In this document: in pieces, positions 46,164 through 57,560 of the stretch
Layout: every line of letters starts with the position of its first letter
Numbering within the stretch: position 1 is the first letter of the stretch
Origin: Celoporthe dispersa
Lineage: Eukaryota; Ascomycota; Sordariomycetes; Diaporthales; Cryphonectriaceae
Direction: 5' to 3'
DNA: 64,000 bases
Assembly (NCBI GenBank): GCA_016584495.1
Contig: WAID01000003.1
Span: 1,116,001-1,180,000 of the forward strand
The notes under the pieces: model-generated
What the model saw: only the letters and a program-made list of their open reading frames with translations
The model's database searches: none
Told to the model about the DNA's origin: nothing
Program-made: the position numbers and the translations under genes

Positions 46164-48572
46164 GATGCGCAGCAAGTGTGGTAAATGACAAAGTGTGTCG
46201 TCCGCTGACGTTCTTCAGGCTCCATTCTGGGGCTGAACAGGGGTGGTAGACGCCTTCGAGGTATCCGACTTCTGCAGGCGGTGTACTTTTCTTGCGCCGG
46301 TGGGTGGAAAGGAACAAGTAGACTGGAGAAGGTTAGCAATGTTGCGTGTTACCATTGTTTTGCTTCATGCATGTAGGTTTGTCCTGCTTTGCAGAGTTTG
46401 TGGAACCAGACCTGTCGCCAGCCCTCCCTCCACCACGAGCGCTGATCGCCCCCAGCAGCTGCAGTCTCGGCAAGAAAACGCAAACAAACACGCATCGCAG
46501 TGCTTGATGGCTTGAGGACCATGACCAGGACCATGACCAGGATCAGGGCCAGGACGAGGACGAGGGCAAGGACTCGAAAGATATCGAACGATGGCAGGTG
46601 TGTATTGATTGCTGCACTGTGGTCACAGGAGAGCCACCTTGGCTGCCAGAATAGTCACTCTGGTGAGGAGGGCGAGAACTGGAGATCAAGCGCCGTCGTC
46701 CCGGCAGCAACAAGACGTAGTATGTCAAAGACAACCTATTCCTCCACAATACTGTTGGCTTCGTGGTGCGGTGCGCTCCTTTGGGTGCTGCAGTCCAAGA
46801 TTGTTGTTGTTGTCCTGGTTATTGTTGCCGTCGTGGCAGACAGGAGCCTTGATTGTAGCTATCGCCAATTGCAGGCCAGGAAATAAAGGCCCCCCTCGAG
46901 AATCTCGGCCATGAGGATCCGCCTGGGACTGACCGCCCTCGAGCAGGTCACCTCGAGCAGACCACCCCATCGGAAGGCTGGAGGAGAGGAGATACAGCCG
47001 GCACTGAGGTGAGGGAGAGAACCACCAGGATCAGAGGACCGGATGCCCTGTTGCTTCAGATGAGGTCGAACTCCCTGTCGGTAGCCTTCATAATCTCCAA
47101 CCCATCCTTGTTATCATCTTGCAGCTCGTCCATCCTCAGCCCGCCTGTTCTTCCAGCGACGCTAGTATACCCAGTATTATCCGTTGACACTCCGCAGGTA
47201 GTGGGAACTCGAAGGACTGTCGGCCGCGGTTGGGTTCGGAGGAGGTTTCGGGTAGGCTCTTGTGTCGCGACGAGGCATCCCGTTACTGCAGGCACTCGAT
47301 GACTCGACCTCTGGTGTCGCGCACCGCCATGATCTTGTGGAAAACTTGGTCGAATTTCGGAGTGATCTTGAACGACCGGTCGCACTGGTCAGATTGATAT
47401 ATGTCAGTCGTCGCGATGGCAGGTCGGTGGTAGGGTGTGTTAGCTAGAGAAGGATGGGAACTGCTTCTCTCCTCGGCATGCAGAAGCTTCCAGGGCTGCG
47501 AGCGCCCTTCCAAAACCTCTCTGAGACCGCTATAAAAAAAGCTCTTGAGGTTAGCATGAAGTGTGCAAAGGATTTGTTGAAGACAAAGGTGGATGAGGGG
47601 TCTGGATTGTTGTTGTTACCAAATCTTGTCCACTACCATCATAACCACCACCATGCTTGAGTAAGTAGTCATAGATATGTCCAGAGTAGCCCTGTGCTTA
47701 GCCTTCCTTCCAGGGCTGCCAACACGAGTTCTAGCTCGAGAAACACCAACTACACGCTGCCCTTGAGCACCGATGCCGGACCTTCGCTTACCTTCGCTTA
47801 GCCAGTAAACATGCCTACTGTCTGCTATGTCATTCTCAAGGATTTTTTGCAGGTAAGGTCATAGTTCTAGGAGGCAGGCTCGAACTTGTGCAGCCCCTTG
47901 AGGGCAAGAACCTGGACAGAAGCAGGGGATGAAAGCATAGAGAAGCCGAACCGCCCCAAAGAGGATGGTCTCGTCACAACCAATGCTGGGGGTCAGATCA
48001 CTCCTCGAGTCCACAGGAGGCTGGACTTCACCAAGCACGCCACGGACCTTCCCAAGGCCCCTAAAATGCAGACCAGGAAGTGCAAGACCCAAGACTAATT
48101 CGTTGCCCTGGAGAAATAGCAGTGGAATATTGACCTAGGCATACCACCATCTTCTCACCATACTGTATTTGAAATCTTCTCGTCATACTTAATCATAATG
48201 TTTTGGCATCTTCGTTTCCTCCTTTCCCGATATGTCTAGAAGCTTCAAGACCTACCAGGCGACGGCAAGAGCTAGGATTCTTCGGCCTTGATCACAACAT
48301 AATCTGAGAACCATAGAAGGTTCTGGATACCGAGCTCTGGTGGGTCACACTCACTTCCTACCTGCCTGCGCTGCAGATAAATACCTCCTGCCTGACGCTC
48401 ATCTGCCCTGCCACCCTTTCTCTCTTTTCTCTCTTCATCCTTCATCCTCTCTCTCTCTCTGTATTCTTCCTTCTCTCTCACACACACTCTGGTCATCCCT
48501 CTCTCGGGCTCTCAATACTACAACAACAACAAACACCTCCCACCCCCCAAGGCCTGAAGCACATCCACTGTC

Positions 48573-48760
48573 AGCCGCGATCCACGACAGACCTGATCAA
48601 GAGGTCCCCAGCCGCAATCCACGACAGACCTGATAAGAGGTTCCCAGCCGCGATCCACGACAGACCTGATCAAGAGGTCCCCAGCTGCAGTCCACGACAG
48701 ACCTGATAAGAGGTCCCCAGCCGCGATTCCACGACAGACCTGATCAAGAGGACCCCAGAA
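48573..48760. repeat. 37-bp minisatellite, five copies
   Basis: Five tandem copies each containing CCACGACAGACCTGAT followed by (CA)AGAGG and CCCCAGC. Starts near 48581, 48618, 48654, 48691 and 48728; copies alternate between TGATCAAGAGG and TGATAAGAGG forms, suggesting a two-unit higher-order repeat. Confidence 0.9.
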
Positions 48761-50034
48761 TTGTGCTGCCATGCTGTAAGATCCCTCCCCCCGATTAGAG
48801 ATGTTCTCAGCATGCAATCCCTATGAACTGAGCATGACCTGACCAGCTGACCTCCTCACCGCTCTGCTCATAGCAGTATCATTCTTAGGCAACATGGCCA
48901 TCAGTTGCTGCCATCCCATCGTGACAGCACCTTCGAGATCATCTCCGTGTACGGATCTGAAGACACGGTTAGTCACAAGGCTGTCTCGAGCTGATCCTCC
49001 CTGTTGTTTACTGACCATTGGGGTTCACAGAGATGAGTTCAGCACATGGCCGCGGCCTGCCGCGGCCGTGTGAGCTGATGAGTTGTACAGGTCGTGGTGG
49101 TACAAGTCACCGCCCGGGGATCGCCGCTGGACGAAACGCCAACCTGGATTTCCAGAAGGCAACGGTAAGACCCCGCAGACACTCTGTGGCTCATATCTGA
49201 GAAAGACACGACGTTCTGACTTGATTTCACATCTTCACTCAGTTCTTCCCCTGGCCAGCCTCCCGCTGACCCCCCGAGAAAGTCCAAGAGAGACTCCGAT
49301 ATCCAAGCTCTATCTCCCGTCTTGGTAGAGACCGGTTTTGCGGGCTACACTTGGATGGTGGAGATTACATAAAGGCTTAGGGGGGGGGGAGGGGGTTCCC
49401 TAAGGCCAGGCGGCGGCCAGCTGACCGCCACCAACTCATGCTCCCTCCCTCCTGCCTCCTCGTTCAGCCCACATTGAGGAATCAGTCCCTGGCCAAGACG
49501 GTGGAGGACGGGTTGGGGCTTGTGGGCTGGATGACCACCACCAAGGTGACCGCATGTTTTCGCCTTGAACCCGTCCTCCCCCCGGCCCCGTCTGCCACCA
49601 CCAACTGTGTTCAACCAGCAAACACCGCCCCTTATCTCTTTCCACTCGTCTGTTGTTTCTGATTCTGGTAGAAGTTGTTGGAGATGGAGTTTGCAGGCGG
49701 TGGTTTTGGGAGGGGCCCAAACGATTGTCTTGCTCTTGGACTTCTTGTTCTTGCTATGGTTGTGGGAGGTGGAAGCGGAGTACAAGTGATGTCGTTGAGA
49801 GTCGACGTGGAGGATGAGTGGCGGTCAATGGTGGCGGCGGTGCTGGGCCTCTGCAGTCCATGTTAGTTAGTGTATATCTAAACAACAATACAAGGACCCG
49901 AATTCTATTTACCCTTTGTTGAGTCCTGTCTTTGAACCTGTTGTGATGCACATAGAATGATGCTGGTCCTGATTGTTGTGATGGGTTGGATAGGTTTGCT
50001 AATGCTCATTCAATCACTATTAACACTCTCAACC

Positions 50035-50201
50035 TGTGGAAGCAACGACCACCGTTGCTTGCTAGCCCGTGCGCAAGGCATTTAGCTGGGGGCCAAGGCC
50101 CCCCTAGACAGAGCAGCAGTCCTTCATCTTACAACAACAAGCAATACAACACCATCAACCACCCCCTCTACGATGTACGTACGTACGAGTACTAACTAAC
50201 A
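50035..50201 (+). repeat. 5' LTR
   Basis: 167 bp, starting TGTGGAAGCAACGACC and ending CTAACTAACA. Internally it has a GTACGTACGTACG palindromic run near its 3' end. Identical to the 3' LTR except for one base. Confidence 0.97.
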
Positions 50202-50986
50202 CTGATCAGTGGTTGGAGACAACCACAGATCTGCAAGGTTAAAGAGGCACGCGGCAGCAGACTCTCCCTACGATCGTCGATCGCACACTCGCCTGCCAAC
50301 GCGCGCGCTACACCCCGAGAATCGCATCTTCAGGTTTCCCTGGTCACCAGATTCCCTGAGCGACAATCGGCAAAGACCAGAGGCCTTCACGACTTTCCCT
50401 GCGACCATCGCATATTCGTCGAGAACCCTCGAGGTACGCGTCCATCACGCACAAGAAACAAACAAACAACCCCCATCCGCCGCAGTCCACAACAGAAGCC
50501 ACAGTCCACGGCAAGAGCGACCCCTGCCGTGACAGACCGCCGAGGACGCCCGCCGCAAGACCGACCTTCGTGCCGAAGGAACGACCCTCGCGCTACGGAA
50601 GTGACCACCGAGGAACGACCTCCGTATACAGCAGGGACGACCCTGCAAGCTAAGGAGGAGACAAACAAAGAACCCCTCTCCATTCCCACAGTCCTCATCT
50701 TCTTCCTTTTCTTCCTCTTCACACACACACACACACACGCCCGATTTCTTTCTTCGTCTTCTTTTCCACACACACACCCTCCGACTTTCAACGGGCCCCT
50801 GACATACCACTCACTCCTTTCCTTGTCTCTGGGTCTACGACCCTCGTCTGGACTCACTGCTCTCTGGGTCCACGACTCTTGCCCTGACTCACTGCTCCCT
50901 GGGTCCACGACTCTCGCCCTGACTCACTGCTCTTTGGGTCCACGGCCCTCGCCTGACTCCCTACACGCCTGGACGTCCACGAGACA
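50202..50986 (+). other. Retrotransposon leader with 35-bp repeats
   Basis: Untranslated region between 5' LTR and gag. The primer-binding site should begin at about 50202 (CTGATCAGTGGTTGG); I cannot assign the tRNA. A 35-bp unit starting GGGTCCACGAC is repeated at 50831, 50866, 50901 and 50936. Confidence 0.75.
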
Positions 50987-53041
50987 ATGGCTGACGACGA
51001 TGACGCCCAAGAGCTCGTAATGGGCTTCCCCCTCGACGACCTGCTGGATGCTATTCCCCTGGACTCAGCATACAGGGGATATGTCGATGCTAGTTTGTGG
51101 TTCACGCGTCCCGCAAACAATGCTGACGAGAAGCATCTCGTCACCTATTTGGCCAGCGTCCTGTCCAGTTACTGCAACCAAAATCTCTGCGACGAAGATC
51201 TGTTCGCCGCCTACAGAGAGGACTTTGCTGACTGGACTCAGGGCATGTTTGAGCGAATGCCGGCAGCATGTCGTCGTTCACTTAAGATCTTTCTGCGGAC
51301 GAGAGGTGTTTATACTGGAAAGAACACCGCCCATGTCCCGCCACAGCTGTTCCGGCTAATTCAAGCAGAGGAGATGTTGCCATGGGATGAGAGGGAACTT
51401 CGTGTTGTCCCTCTTGTGGCAGATTCGTGCATGAACGGAGTTCGCAACCGCCTTGAAATTCCACGCCCAGCAGCAACCCCATTCCCACCGGCTGAAGCCG
51501 GCCCGTCGCGAGCACCGCAGGCAGATGTGCCACACCCAACGGTGGAGGGAACACCAGCTGTGCCTGGACGGGCCTCGTTTGCCGCCGGCCCGTCGCACCC
51601 TTCTGGCTCTCCACAGCCAGCGACATCACGGTTTGGTATCCCTCCTGAAGACCGACAGCAAAGCCAGGCGTGGCACCGATCACCGTACCCGGCACAGGTA
51701 CCGCAGCAGCCATCATTGCAGCCATCGTCGTTGTCAGTTGCTGAGTACAATCCTTACACATCCCTTCCCCCTCGACACGCCCCAAACGAGCGTCTCGACC
51801 CTGCAAAGGCGATACAGTTCGCCAAAATGTTCTCCCACGACCAGAAGTACACCGGGGACCCGTACGACTTGCTGGATGACAAGATGAAGATCTTCCTGAA
51901 CATCTGCTTCCATACCGACATCCAGCCAAGTCAATTTCATGCGGTGTTCCCCCGTATTCTGACGAAACGGGCAGAAGATTACTACATGCACTTCGTGCAA
52001 ATGACTGATACATTCGCAACAGCCTACACGAAGATCAAGACGCACTTCGACACGGAGGTCAACCATCACCACTACTTCACAGACTGGACGACAACGACCT
52101 TCGCTCGAGTCAGACATCAAAATCCCGACAAGGGATTGCAAGAGGTTCTCCAAATACTCCTCGACAAGTTGCAGCTCTGCCAAAGAGCACTAGGCCCAGA
52201 GTACGCTGGGGAGGACGGACTTCGTACAACGGTGATCAAGGCATGCCGGGGCGTGCCAGAACTCGAGATGGCACTTTTCAAGCCACCTCGACTCTGCGAG
52301 GAGTTGTTCGCAGACCTCAGGTCGGCAGCAGAAACACACTTGTCCAGAACGACAGCCGCCAGAGCCCAAGGCCAGTACTACACCGACCACAACACAGACA
52401 ACGTGGACGACCAAGACCAATACTACGTCGACCGTCGGTACAATACGGGCAGGGCAAAACGACCATCGACGTTCCATCGCCAAAGGCCAGGTGGGTTCCG
52501 CTCCCATCAAACTGGCACTGGCCGCAGAGGCTACAACAGTGGTGGAGCACGCCCGTGGAAGAAGAGATGCTTCGTGTGTAAGAAGGAGGGTTGCTGGTCA
52601 ACCAAACACACTGCGGAGGAACGACGGTCGGCCAAGGCAAGCTATGTGGCCCAATGCGAGTGGGACGGCAACGAGGGCGACGATTTCGCCGTCTTCCTTG
52701 CTGAGTTTGAAGGATGTGAGATAGATGAGGACGATGAAGTGGATGTCGATCTCGATGAGAACGATGATCGCGATGGAGAGGGTGTCGTCAACTTCTTGTC
52801 AGACCAGTCATACATGCATAGACTGACGGGGAGGATGTCTTCCATCAGGACGATGCGAAGATCGTTCCCGCCAATCAGTTCACAATCGAGGACAGGTACT
52901 CCAGAACGAGTTTCCAGGGCATCCTGCCTGACACAGGGGCATCGTCCGTATCGACAGTGGGACGAGACCAGTTCCTCGCACTGCAACGCGAGGACCCATC
53001 TGTTACGATGGACGTTGCAAAGGCAGGTTTCGCGAAGGTGA
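50987..53041 (+). CDS. gag: Gag (copia), with zinc-knuckle-like motif
   Basis: ATG 50987 opens a 684-codon frame. The acidic N-terminus (MADDDD) is followed by a helical domain, a Pro/Ser-rich linker (residues ~160-255), the conserved copia-type capsid region (from AKMFSHDQKYTGD through the LQEVLQILLDKLQ helix) and an Arg/Gly/Tyr-rich nucleic-acid-binding part. A knuckle-like CFVCKKEGCWSTKH is at residues 528-541; it lacks the last Cys of the usual CCHC spacing. A very acidic stretch follows. True Gag probably ends near 52830, where protease motifs continue in the -1 frame; the remaining codons to 53041 are out of frame with pol. Confidence 0.88.
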   Translation: MADDDDAQELVMGFPLDDLLDAIPLDSAYRGYVDASLWFTRPANNADEKHLVTYLASVLSSYCNQNLCDEDLFAAYREDFADWTQGMFERMPAACRRSLKIFLRTRGVYTGKNTAHVPPQLFRLIQAEEMLPWDERELRVVPLVADSCMNGVRNRLEIPRPAATPFPPAEAGPSRAPQADVPHPTVEGTPAVPGRASFAAGPSHPSGSPQPATSRFGIPPEDRQQSQAWHRSPYPAQVPQQPSLQPSSLSVAEYNPYTSLPPRHAPNERLDPAKAIQFAKMFSHDQKYTGDPYDLLDDKMKIFLNICFHTDIQPSQFHAVFPRILTKRAEDYYMHFVQMTDTFATAYTKIKTHFDTEVNHHHYFTDWTTTTFARVRHQNPDKGLQEVLQILLDKLQLCQRALGPEYAGEDGLRTTVIKACRGVPELEMALFKPPRLCEELFADLRSAAETHLSRTTAARAQGQYYTDHNTDNVDDQDQYYVDRRYNTGRAKRPSTFHRQRPGGFRSHQTGTGRRGYNSGGARPWKKRCFVCKKEGCWSTKHTAEERRSAKASYVAQCEWDGNEGDDFAVFLAEFEGCEIDEDDEVDVDLDENDDRDGEGVVNFLSDQSYMHRLTGRMSSIRTMRRSFPPISSQSRTGTPERVSRASCLTQGHRPYRQWDETSSSHCNARTHLLRWTLQRQVSRR

Positions 53042-53609
53042 AATTTGGCAAGGGAACAACAATTGAGTCAATCGGTGCCACTGAGGTTCGTACACCAATT
53101 GGCCAAGTCACCTTCCACGTGCTGGACACACCCACACCGTTTTTGCTGTGCCTGGCCGACATGGATCGGCTGGGCGTGTACTTCAACAACACGACAGACG
53201 AATTGGTGATGAGATCTGGTGGAACGGATGGTACGCGTGTCGTCCCCGTTGTGCGCAAATGGGGACACCCGTGGTTCTTCCTGAACAACAAGAGTAAACC
53301 GGGCGTCGCACTCTTCTTGTCCGAGGCAGAGATGAGGCGCCTCCACCGACGGTTTGGACACCCGCTACAGACCGGCTTCATCGACTGCTCGAGAAAGCCG
53401 GTCATACGGACGTCGACAAGAATATGCTGAGCGACATTGCCAAGATGTGCCATCAATGTCAGATGAACAGCCCAGCACCAAGACGCTTCAAGTTTACACT
53501 GCGCGACGATCGTGAGTTCAACTACGAGATTCTGGTCGACATCATGTACCTGGACAGCCGCCCAGTACTCCATGTGGTGGACTGGGCAACCGCCTTCTCA
53601 GGGCGCTAG
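52822..53609 (+). CDS. pol: Pol: protease and integrase N-terminal part (two frames)
   Basis: The protease frame opens after a TAG at 52819-52821 and carries the aspartic protease motif DTGAS (52930). It continues through a GAG-pre-integrase region (FLSEAEMRRLHRRFGHP) and breaks near 53372, where one base must be added for the integrase zinc domain to continue (LHRLLEKAGH, then CHQCQ). The second frame runs to TAG 53609, including the first integrase Asp in EILVDIMYLDS and DWATAF. Relative to gag, one extra G in the run 52828-52831 would make Gag and protease continuous. Alternatively a -1 ribosomal frameshift operates in the 220-bp overlap; I see no classical slippery heptamer. Confidence 0.85.
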
Positions 53610-56013
53610 GTTCCTGGCATCGATGTCTGCGAAGTGCACATGGCAGACACTACGAGCATTGTGGATCGACACGTACCAGGGCCCTCCGGATGTCATTGCC
53701 CACGACGCTGGTACGAATTTCGCCTCAGCCGAGTTCCGAGGCGAAGCTCGTGTAATGGGCATCACATGCAAGCAGGTGCCTGTGGAGGCACATTGGTCAA
53801 TCGGCAAGGTTGAGAGGTACCACCACCCATTGAAACGAGCATACGACATTCTACACGCAGAGCTTCACGATGGAACGAACGCCGACGCCATCCTGCAGAT
53901 GGCTGTCAAAGCGGTCAACGACACAGCGGGACCTGATGGTTTGGTGCCCACGCTGCTGGTTTTCGGTGCCTACCCACGGGTCTCGCTGGACTCACCGCCA
54001 TCACTGTTGACCATGAAGAGGGCAGAGGCAGTTTCCAAGGCCATGAAGGCTTTGAGGAAACTGATGGCAGAACGACAGGTGCGAGACGCACTGAACACGA
54101 GGAACGGCCCTGTTGTTGATACAACCATACCTCTCCAGAGCGAGGTTCGTGTCTGGAGAGAGAGGGATGGTTGGCAAGGACCGTTCAAGGTCATCGCTGT
54201 TGATGGCCACAATGTGACACTGGACCTACCAAGCGGTCCAACAGTGTTCCGTTCTACTGCAATACAACTGTACCATCGTGACGACGATCGTCAAGACAGC
54301 CCACAACACCGTCAGGACAGCCCTGTACGCGAACACAGCCCCCGCCAACCACTGTCACCCGAGATCAAGGACTGCATTACTGTTGCCTATGCTACTCGTA
54401 AGGAAAACGACGACTACGAGCTTGCCCTCAAGCTGAGGCAGGACGGTGTCATTACGACACCCGGTCTGCCATTTGAGGAGTCAGACCGACAGGAGGTGAC
54501 GGACCTCATTGGACGGGGTGTCTTCAGGTTTGAGCTCTTCGATCGCAAAATCCATGGAGGACATCGCCTGTTCAAATCCCGCATGGTTCGCGAGGTGAAA
54601 GGCAAGAATGACAAGCCTTACGAGAAATCGAGGCTCGTCATCCAGGGCTACAACGATGATGAGAAAACTGCAATTCTGACCCAATCACCCACCATCCAGC
54701 GCATGAGCCAGCGGCTTATTTTGGCAATTGCACCGAGCCTCGTGCAACACAGCGGCATGACCATCATGCTGAGGGACATTACGCAAGCCTACCCACAATC
54801 GAAATCGGAGCTCGCCAGAACGATCCTCGCTACGATGCCCCAACAGCTCAAGAGCAAGTACCCTGAGAACACGATCATCAGGGTGGTTCGCCCGCTGTAT
54901 GGCATTGCGGAGGCTGGTGTTCACTGGTTTGAGACATACCAGAAGCACCACAAACAGAGAATTGGGATGGACTGCTCCACGTACGACCCTTGTTTGCTGA
55001 TGTCGAAGGTCGGACAACCTTTTGGAATCGTCGGCATGCAAACAGACGATACATTGATGTTGGCGACAACGGAGTTCGCTGACAGAGAGGAGAAAGAGCT
55101 GCAGGCAGCCCAACTCCGAGCAAAACCCAGGACTCAGCTGACACCTGACAACCCGATGGACTTCAACGGCGCTCGCCTGCTGCTGGACACCGACGGGAAT
55201 GTCACCATCCGGCAGAAGGGCCAAGGTGCGAAGCTCGCCACCATTGATGCTACCGCGGAAGACCGCGGGCAGAGATACCTGGAACAGCGAGCACGAGGAG
55301 CGTACATTGCTTCTATTTGCCAACCTGAGGCATCGTTTGACCTGTCCATCGCTGCTCAGGTACAGGTCCCAGGAGATGAGGACGTGGAGACGATCAACAA
55401 ACGGCTGTCGTGGCAGATGGACAACGCCATGCGAGGGCTCAGATATGTTCCCCTAGACCTCTCGACTGCGAAGCTCGTCGTCTTCGCAGATGGATCATTT
55501 GCGAACAACAAGGACCTGACATCACAGCTGGGCTATGTCATCGTCCTTGCTAACGAGAACCGTTCGCCTGACAGCACGAGTTTCGCAATGATTGGCAATG
55601 TGGTCCACTGGTCCTCGACCAAGTGCAAGCGGGTAACGAGGAGCGTACTGGCAAGTGAAATCTACGGTATGGTCAACGGAGTTGATGTTGGCATTTCATT
55701 GGCATCGACTCTCAGAATGGTCACCAAACGGCTGTCGCTGGACGATATCCCCGTTGTTGTCTGCACGGATTCATACTCCTTGTACGAGTGCCTGGTCAAA
55801 TTGGGCACCACGAAGGAAAAGAGGCTGATGATTGACATCATGTCCCTCCGGCAATCGTACGAGGCAAGGGAAATCGCTGAGATCAGGTGGATTGACGGCA
55901 AGGACAATCCCGCAGACGCAATGACGAAGGCATCCCCGAACATCGCATTGAAGCAGCTCATCGATCACAACGAGCTTCGTGTTCGAATGGACGGCTTCGT
56001 CGACAGACCGTAA
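53598..56013 (+). CDS. pol: Pol: integrase core, reverse transcriptase, RNase H
   Basis: Open to TAA 56013. The integrase core continues with FLASMSAKC, the second Asp in VIAHDAGTNFAS and the Glu in HWSIGKVERYH. The RT follows (RLFKSRMVREVKG, YEKSRLVIQGY, DITQAYPQSK, RPLYGIAEAGVHW) with the active-site pair in GMQTDDTLML, in place of the common YVDD; this TDD form occurs in some fungal copia lineages as I recall. RNase H is seen as FADGSFANN, HWSSTKCKRV, SEIYGMVNG, CTDSYSLYE and WIDGKDNPADAMTK. The link from the upstream frame is broken at 53595-53600, where one T appears extra (TTCTCAGG for TTCCAGG). Confidence 0.93.
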
Positions 56014-56453
56014 CCGACCATCGTTCAGATTTTGGACCATCACTTACAGCTCAGACGTATCTCACTTACTGTTTTTGCTCCTTCCTTGTGCTATACTCAT
56101 TTTTTTTGGCCCACATCAACGCGTTCTGCTGGCAACCACCAACCGTTCTTCCTTTCGCACAACGCTTCTCGCACAACAACTTCTACAGACCTCGTCGAAC
56201 AACGTACCCATTTTCACTTTCTCTTTTCAAGGCCATCATCACATTCATCAAGTCATTCAGCGACTGTCGCATTACCCATCATCAAGTCCATCAAGTCAAT
56301 CAGCGACGACCGCACTGGCTGTTGCCCACCGATTTTTTTTTTCATCAGGCAACAGCACCCCACCGCCCACAGACCTGTCAATTTCATCAGCGCAAACCAT
56401 CAAGAAGCCCTGTCGCCTGCAGACATTCGGTAGCTGGTCAGACGACACTCGTG
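56014..56453 (+). other. Spacer between pol and the extra ORF
   Basis: 440 bp, pyrimidine- and CA-rich. Acceptor-like TTTTTTTTCATCAG at 56334-56347 could serve a spliced subgenomic mRNA, but no donor is demonstrated. Confidence 0.4.
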
Positions 56454-57266
56454 ATGATGTCGTCTTTCAATGCCATCAACAGCGACCCTGTCGCCCCTGT
56501 CACCCCTGATGGAAACATCGGCGCTGCGAGTTCCAACGCGACTGCAACCCCCGCGAACGCAACCTCAACCCCCACGATCGCGTCTACGACCCCCGCTGAC
56601 ACCCCGAGCAAGAAGAAGAAGAAATCTCGCGGAGTGGATGACCTCGACGGTCGCAAGAACGATGCAAAGGCATGGGTAGACGGCTTGTTCTTGAAAGAGG
56701 AAGCCAAGGAACAGACGAAGGAGATCATTGACAAACTGAAGGCCTGGGACCCCCAATATTCATCGAACGTCGTTGTACGGGACCTACGTCTGTCTGTCGT
56801 CGAAGAGAACTCCACCCCTAAGACTGCGAAAACCCTGTGTGAGATTATTGCGATCGTCGCAATGGTAAGCAAGGTCGGCATCCCCGGCAAGCTGTGGGAC
56901 TACCGAGGGCCTACAGACGAGCTCACCAAGGGCTGGATTGAGGTCCTCACACAAATCCAGACAGTCATCAACTGGACGAAGGTCGAACGGATCCAGCCAG
57001 CCATCGTAAAGAAAATCGTCCCGAAGTATGTCCCCGCGCCTAAGTCAGCCAAGAAGAGCAAGGCCACAGCCAAGAAGAGGACTGCGAGCGTCGCAGGCCT
57101 GGAGGATGACGATGCTGATGGTGCAGCCATCACGAAGGAGAAGGGAGGCGACAAGGATGCCATCGAGGGAGGCAACAAGGCTGCGAGCACCGTTGTCACT
57201 GATGAAGATGAGGACGACGGCATGGACGAGGATGAGTACATGGACTTGCTGATGAAGTTCGACTGA
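56454..57266 (+). CDS. Accessory ORF of the retrotransposon, 270 aa
   Basis: Lies between RNase H and the 3' LTR, a position normally empty in copia elements. ATG 56454 (or 56457) to TGA 57266. The N-terminal ~45 residues are Thr/Ala/Asn/Pro-rich. A basic KKKKKSRG patch follows, then a helical domain of about 130 residues (WVDGLFLKEEAKEQTKEIID, TLCEIIAIVAMVSKVGIPGK, WIEVLTQIQTVINWTKVERI), a second basic patch (KSAKKSKATAKKR) and an acidic tail ending EDEYMDLLMKFD. No transmembrane segment or signal peptide, so it is not envelope-like. The basic patches suggest nuclear entry or nucleic-acid binding, which is inference. Intact in this copy although pol is not. Confidence 0.82.
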   Translation: MMSSFNAINSDPVAPVTPDGNIGAASSNATATPANATSTPTIASTTPADTPSKKKKKSRGVDDLDGRKNDAKAWVDGLFLKEEAKEQTKEIIDKLKAWDPQYSSNVVVRDLRLSVVEENSTPKTAKTLCEIIAIVAMVSKVGIPGKLWDYRGPTDELTKGWIEVLTQIQTVINWTKVERIQPAIVKKIVPKYVPAPKSAKKSKATAKKRTASVAGLEDDDADGAAITKEKGGDKDAIEGGNKAASTVVTDEDEDDGMDEDEYMDLLMKFD

Positions 57267-57393
57267 GGGGCGAGAAGAATATGGACTGGCTGGGTAAAGG
57301 ATGCGACATTCGCACAGCATAGCCTATTGATTTTGCGATGGTTTGGGAGGACATACATACGATGCTCGTGACCATCATTTAAAGAGTTGCCAG

Positions 57394-57560
57394 TGTGGAA
57401 GCAACGACCACCGTTGCTTGCTAGCCCGTGCGCAAGGCATTTAGCTGGGGGCCAAGGCCCCCCTAGACAGAGCAGCAGTCCTTCATCTTACAACAACAAG
57501 CAATACAACACCATCAACCACCCCCTCTACGATGTACGTACGTACGAGTACTAACCAACA
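57394..57560 (+). repeat. 3' LTR
   Basis: Matches the 5' LTR over 167 bp with one C/T difference four bases before the terminal CA. Followed directly by CAACC, the target-site duplicate. Immediately upstream (AAAGAGTTGCCAG) there is only a weak polypurine tract. Confidence 0.97.

Larger units (their letters stand above)
44563..50034. other. Gene-poor stretch with small repeats
   Basis: No supported gene in 5.5 kb. Contains a (GGA)n microsatellite (46132-46163), a 37-bp minisatellite (48573-48760) and CT-rich tracts (48415-48480). A minus-strand frame at 47283-47513 (FKITPKFDQVFHKIMAVRD) has plausible composition but no start, splice or family evidence. Confidence 0.5.
50035..57560 (+). mobile_element. 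Ty1/copia LTR retrotransposon, full length
   Basis: 7526 bp, bounded by 167-bp LTRs (TG...CA ends) and the 5-bp target duplication CAACC (50030-50034 and 57561-57565). Order: 5' LTR, ~785-bp leader with tandem repeats, gag, protease, integrase, reverse transcriptase, RNase H, a further ORF, 3' LTR. Integrase before RT defines the copia order. The LTRs differ at one site (T at 50197, C at 57556), so the insertion is recent. The pol reading frame is interrupted three times by single-base changes, so this copy as given would not make a full Gag-Pol unless frameshifting or sequence error is involved. Confidence 0.97.
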
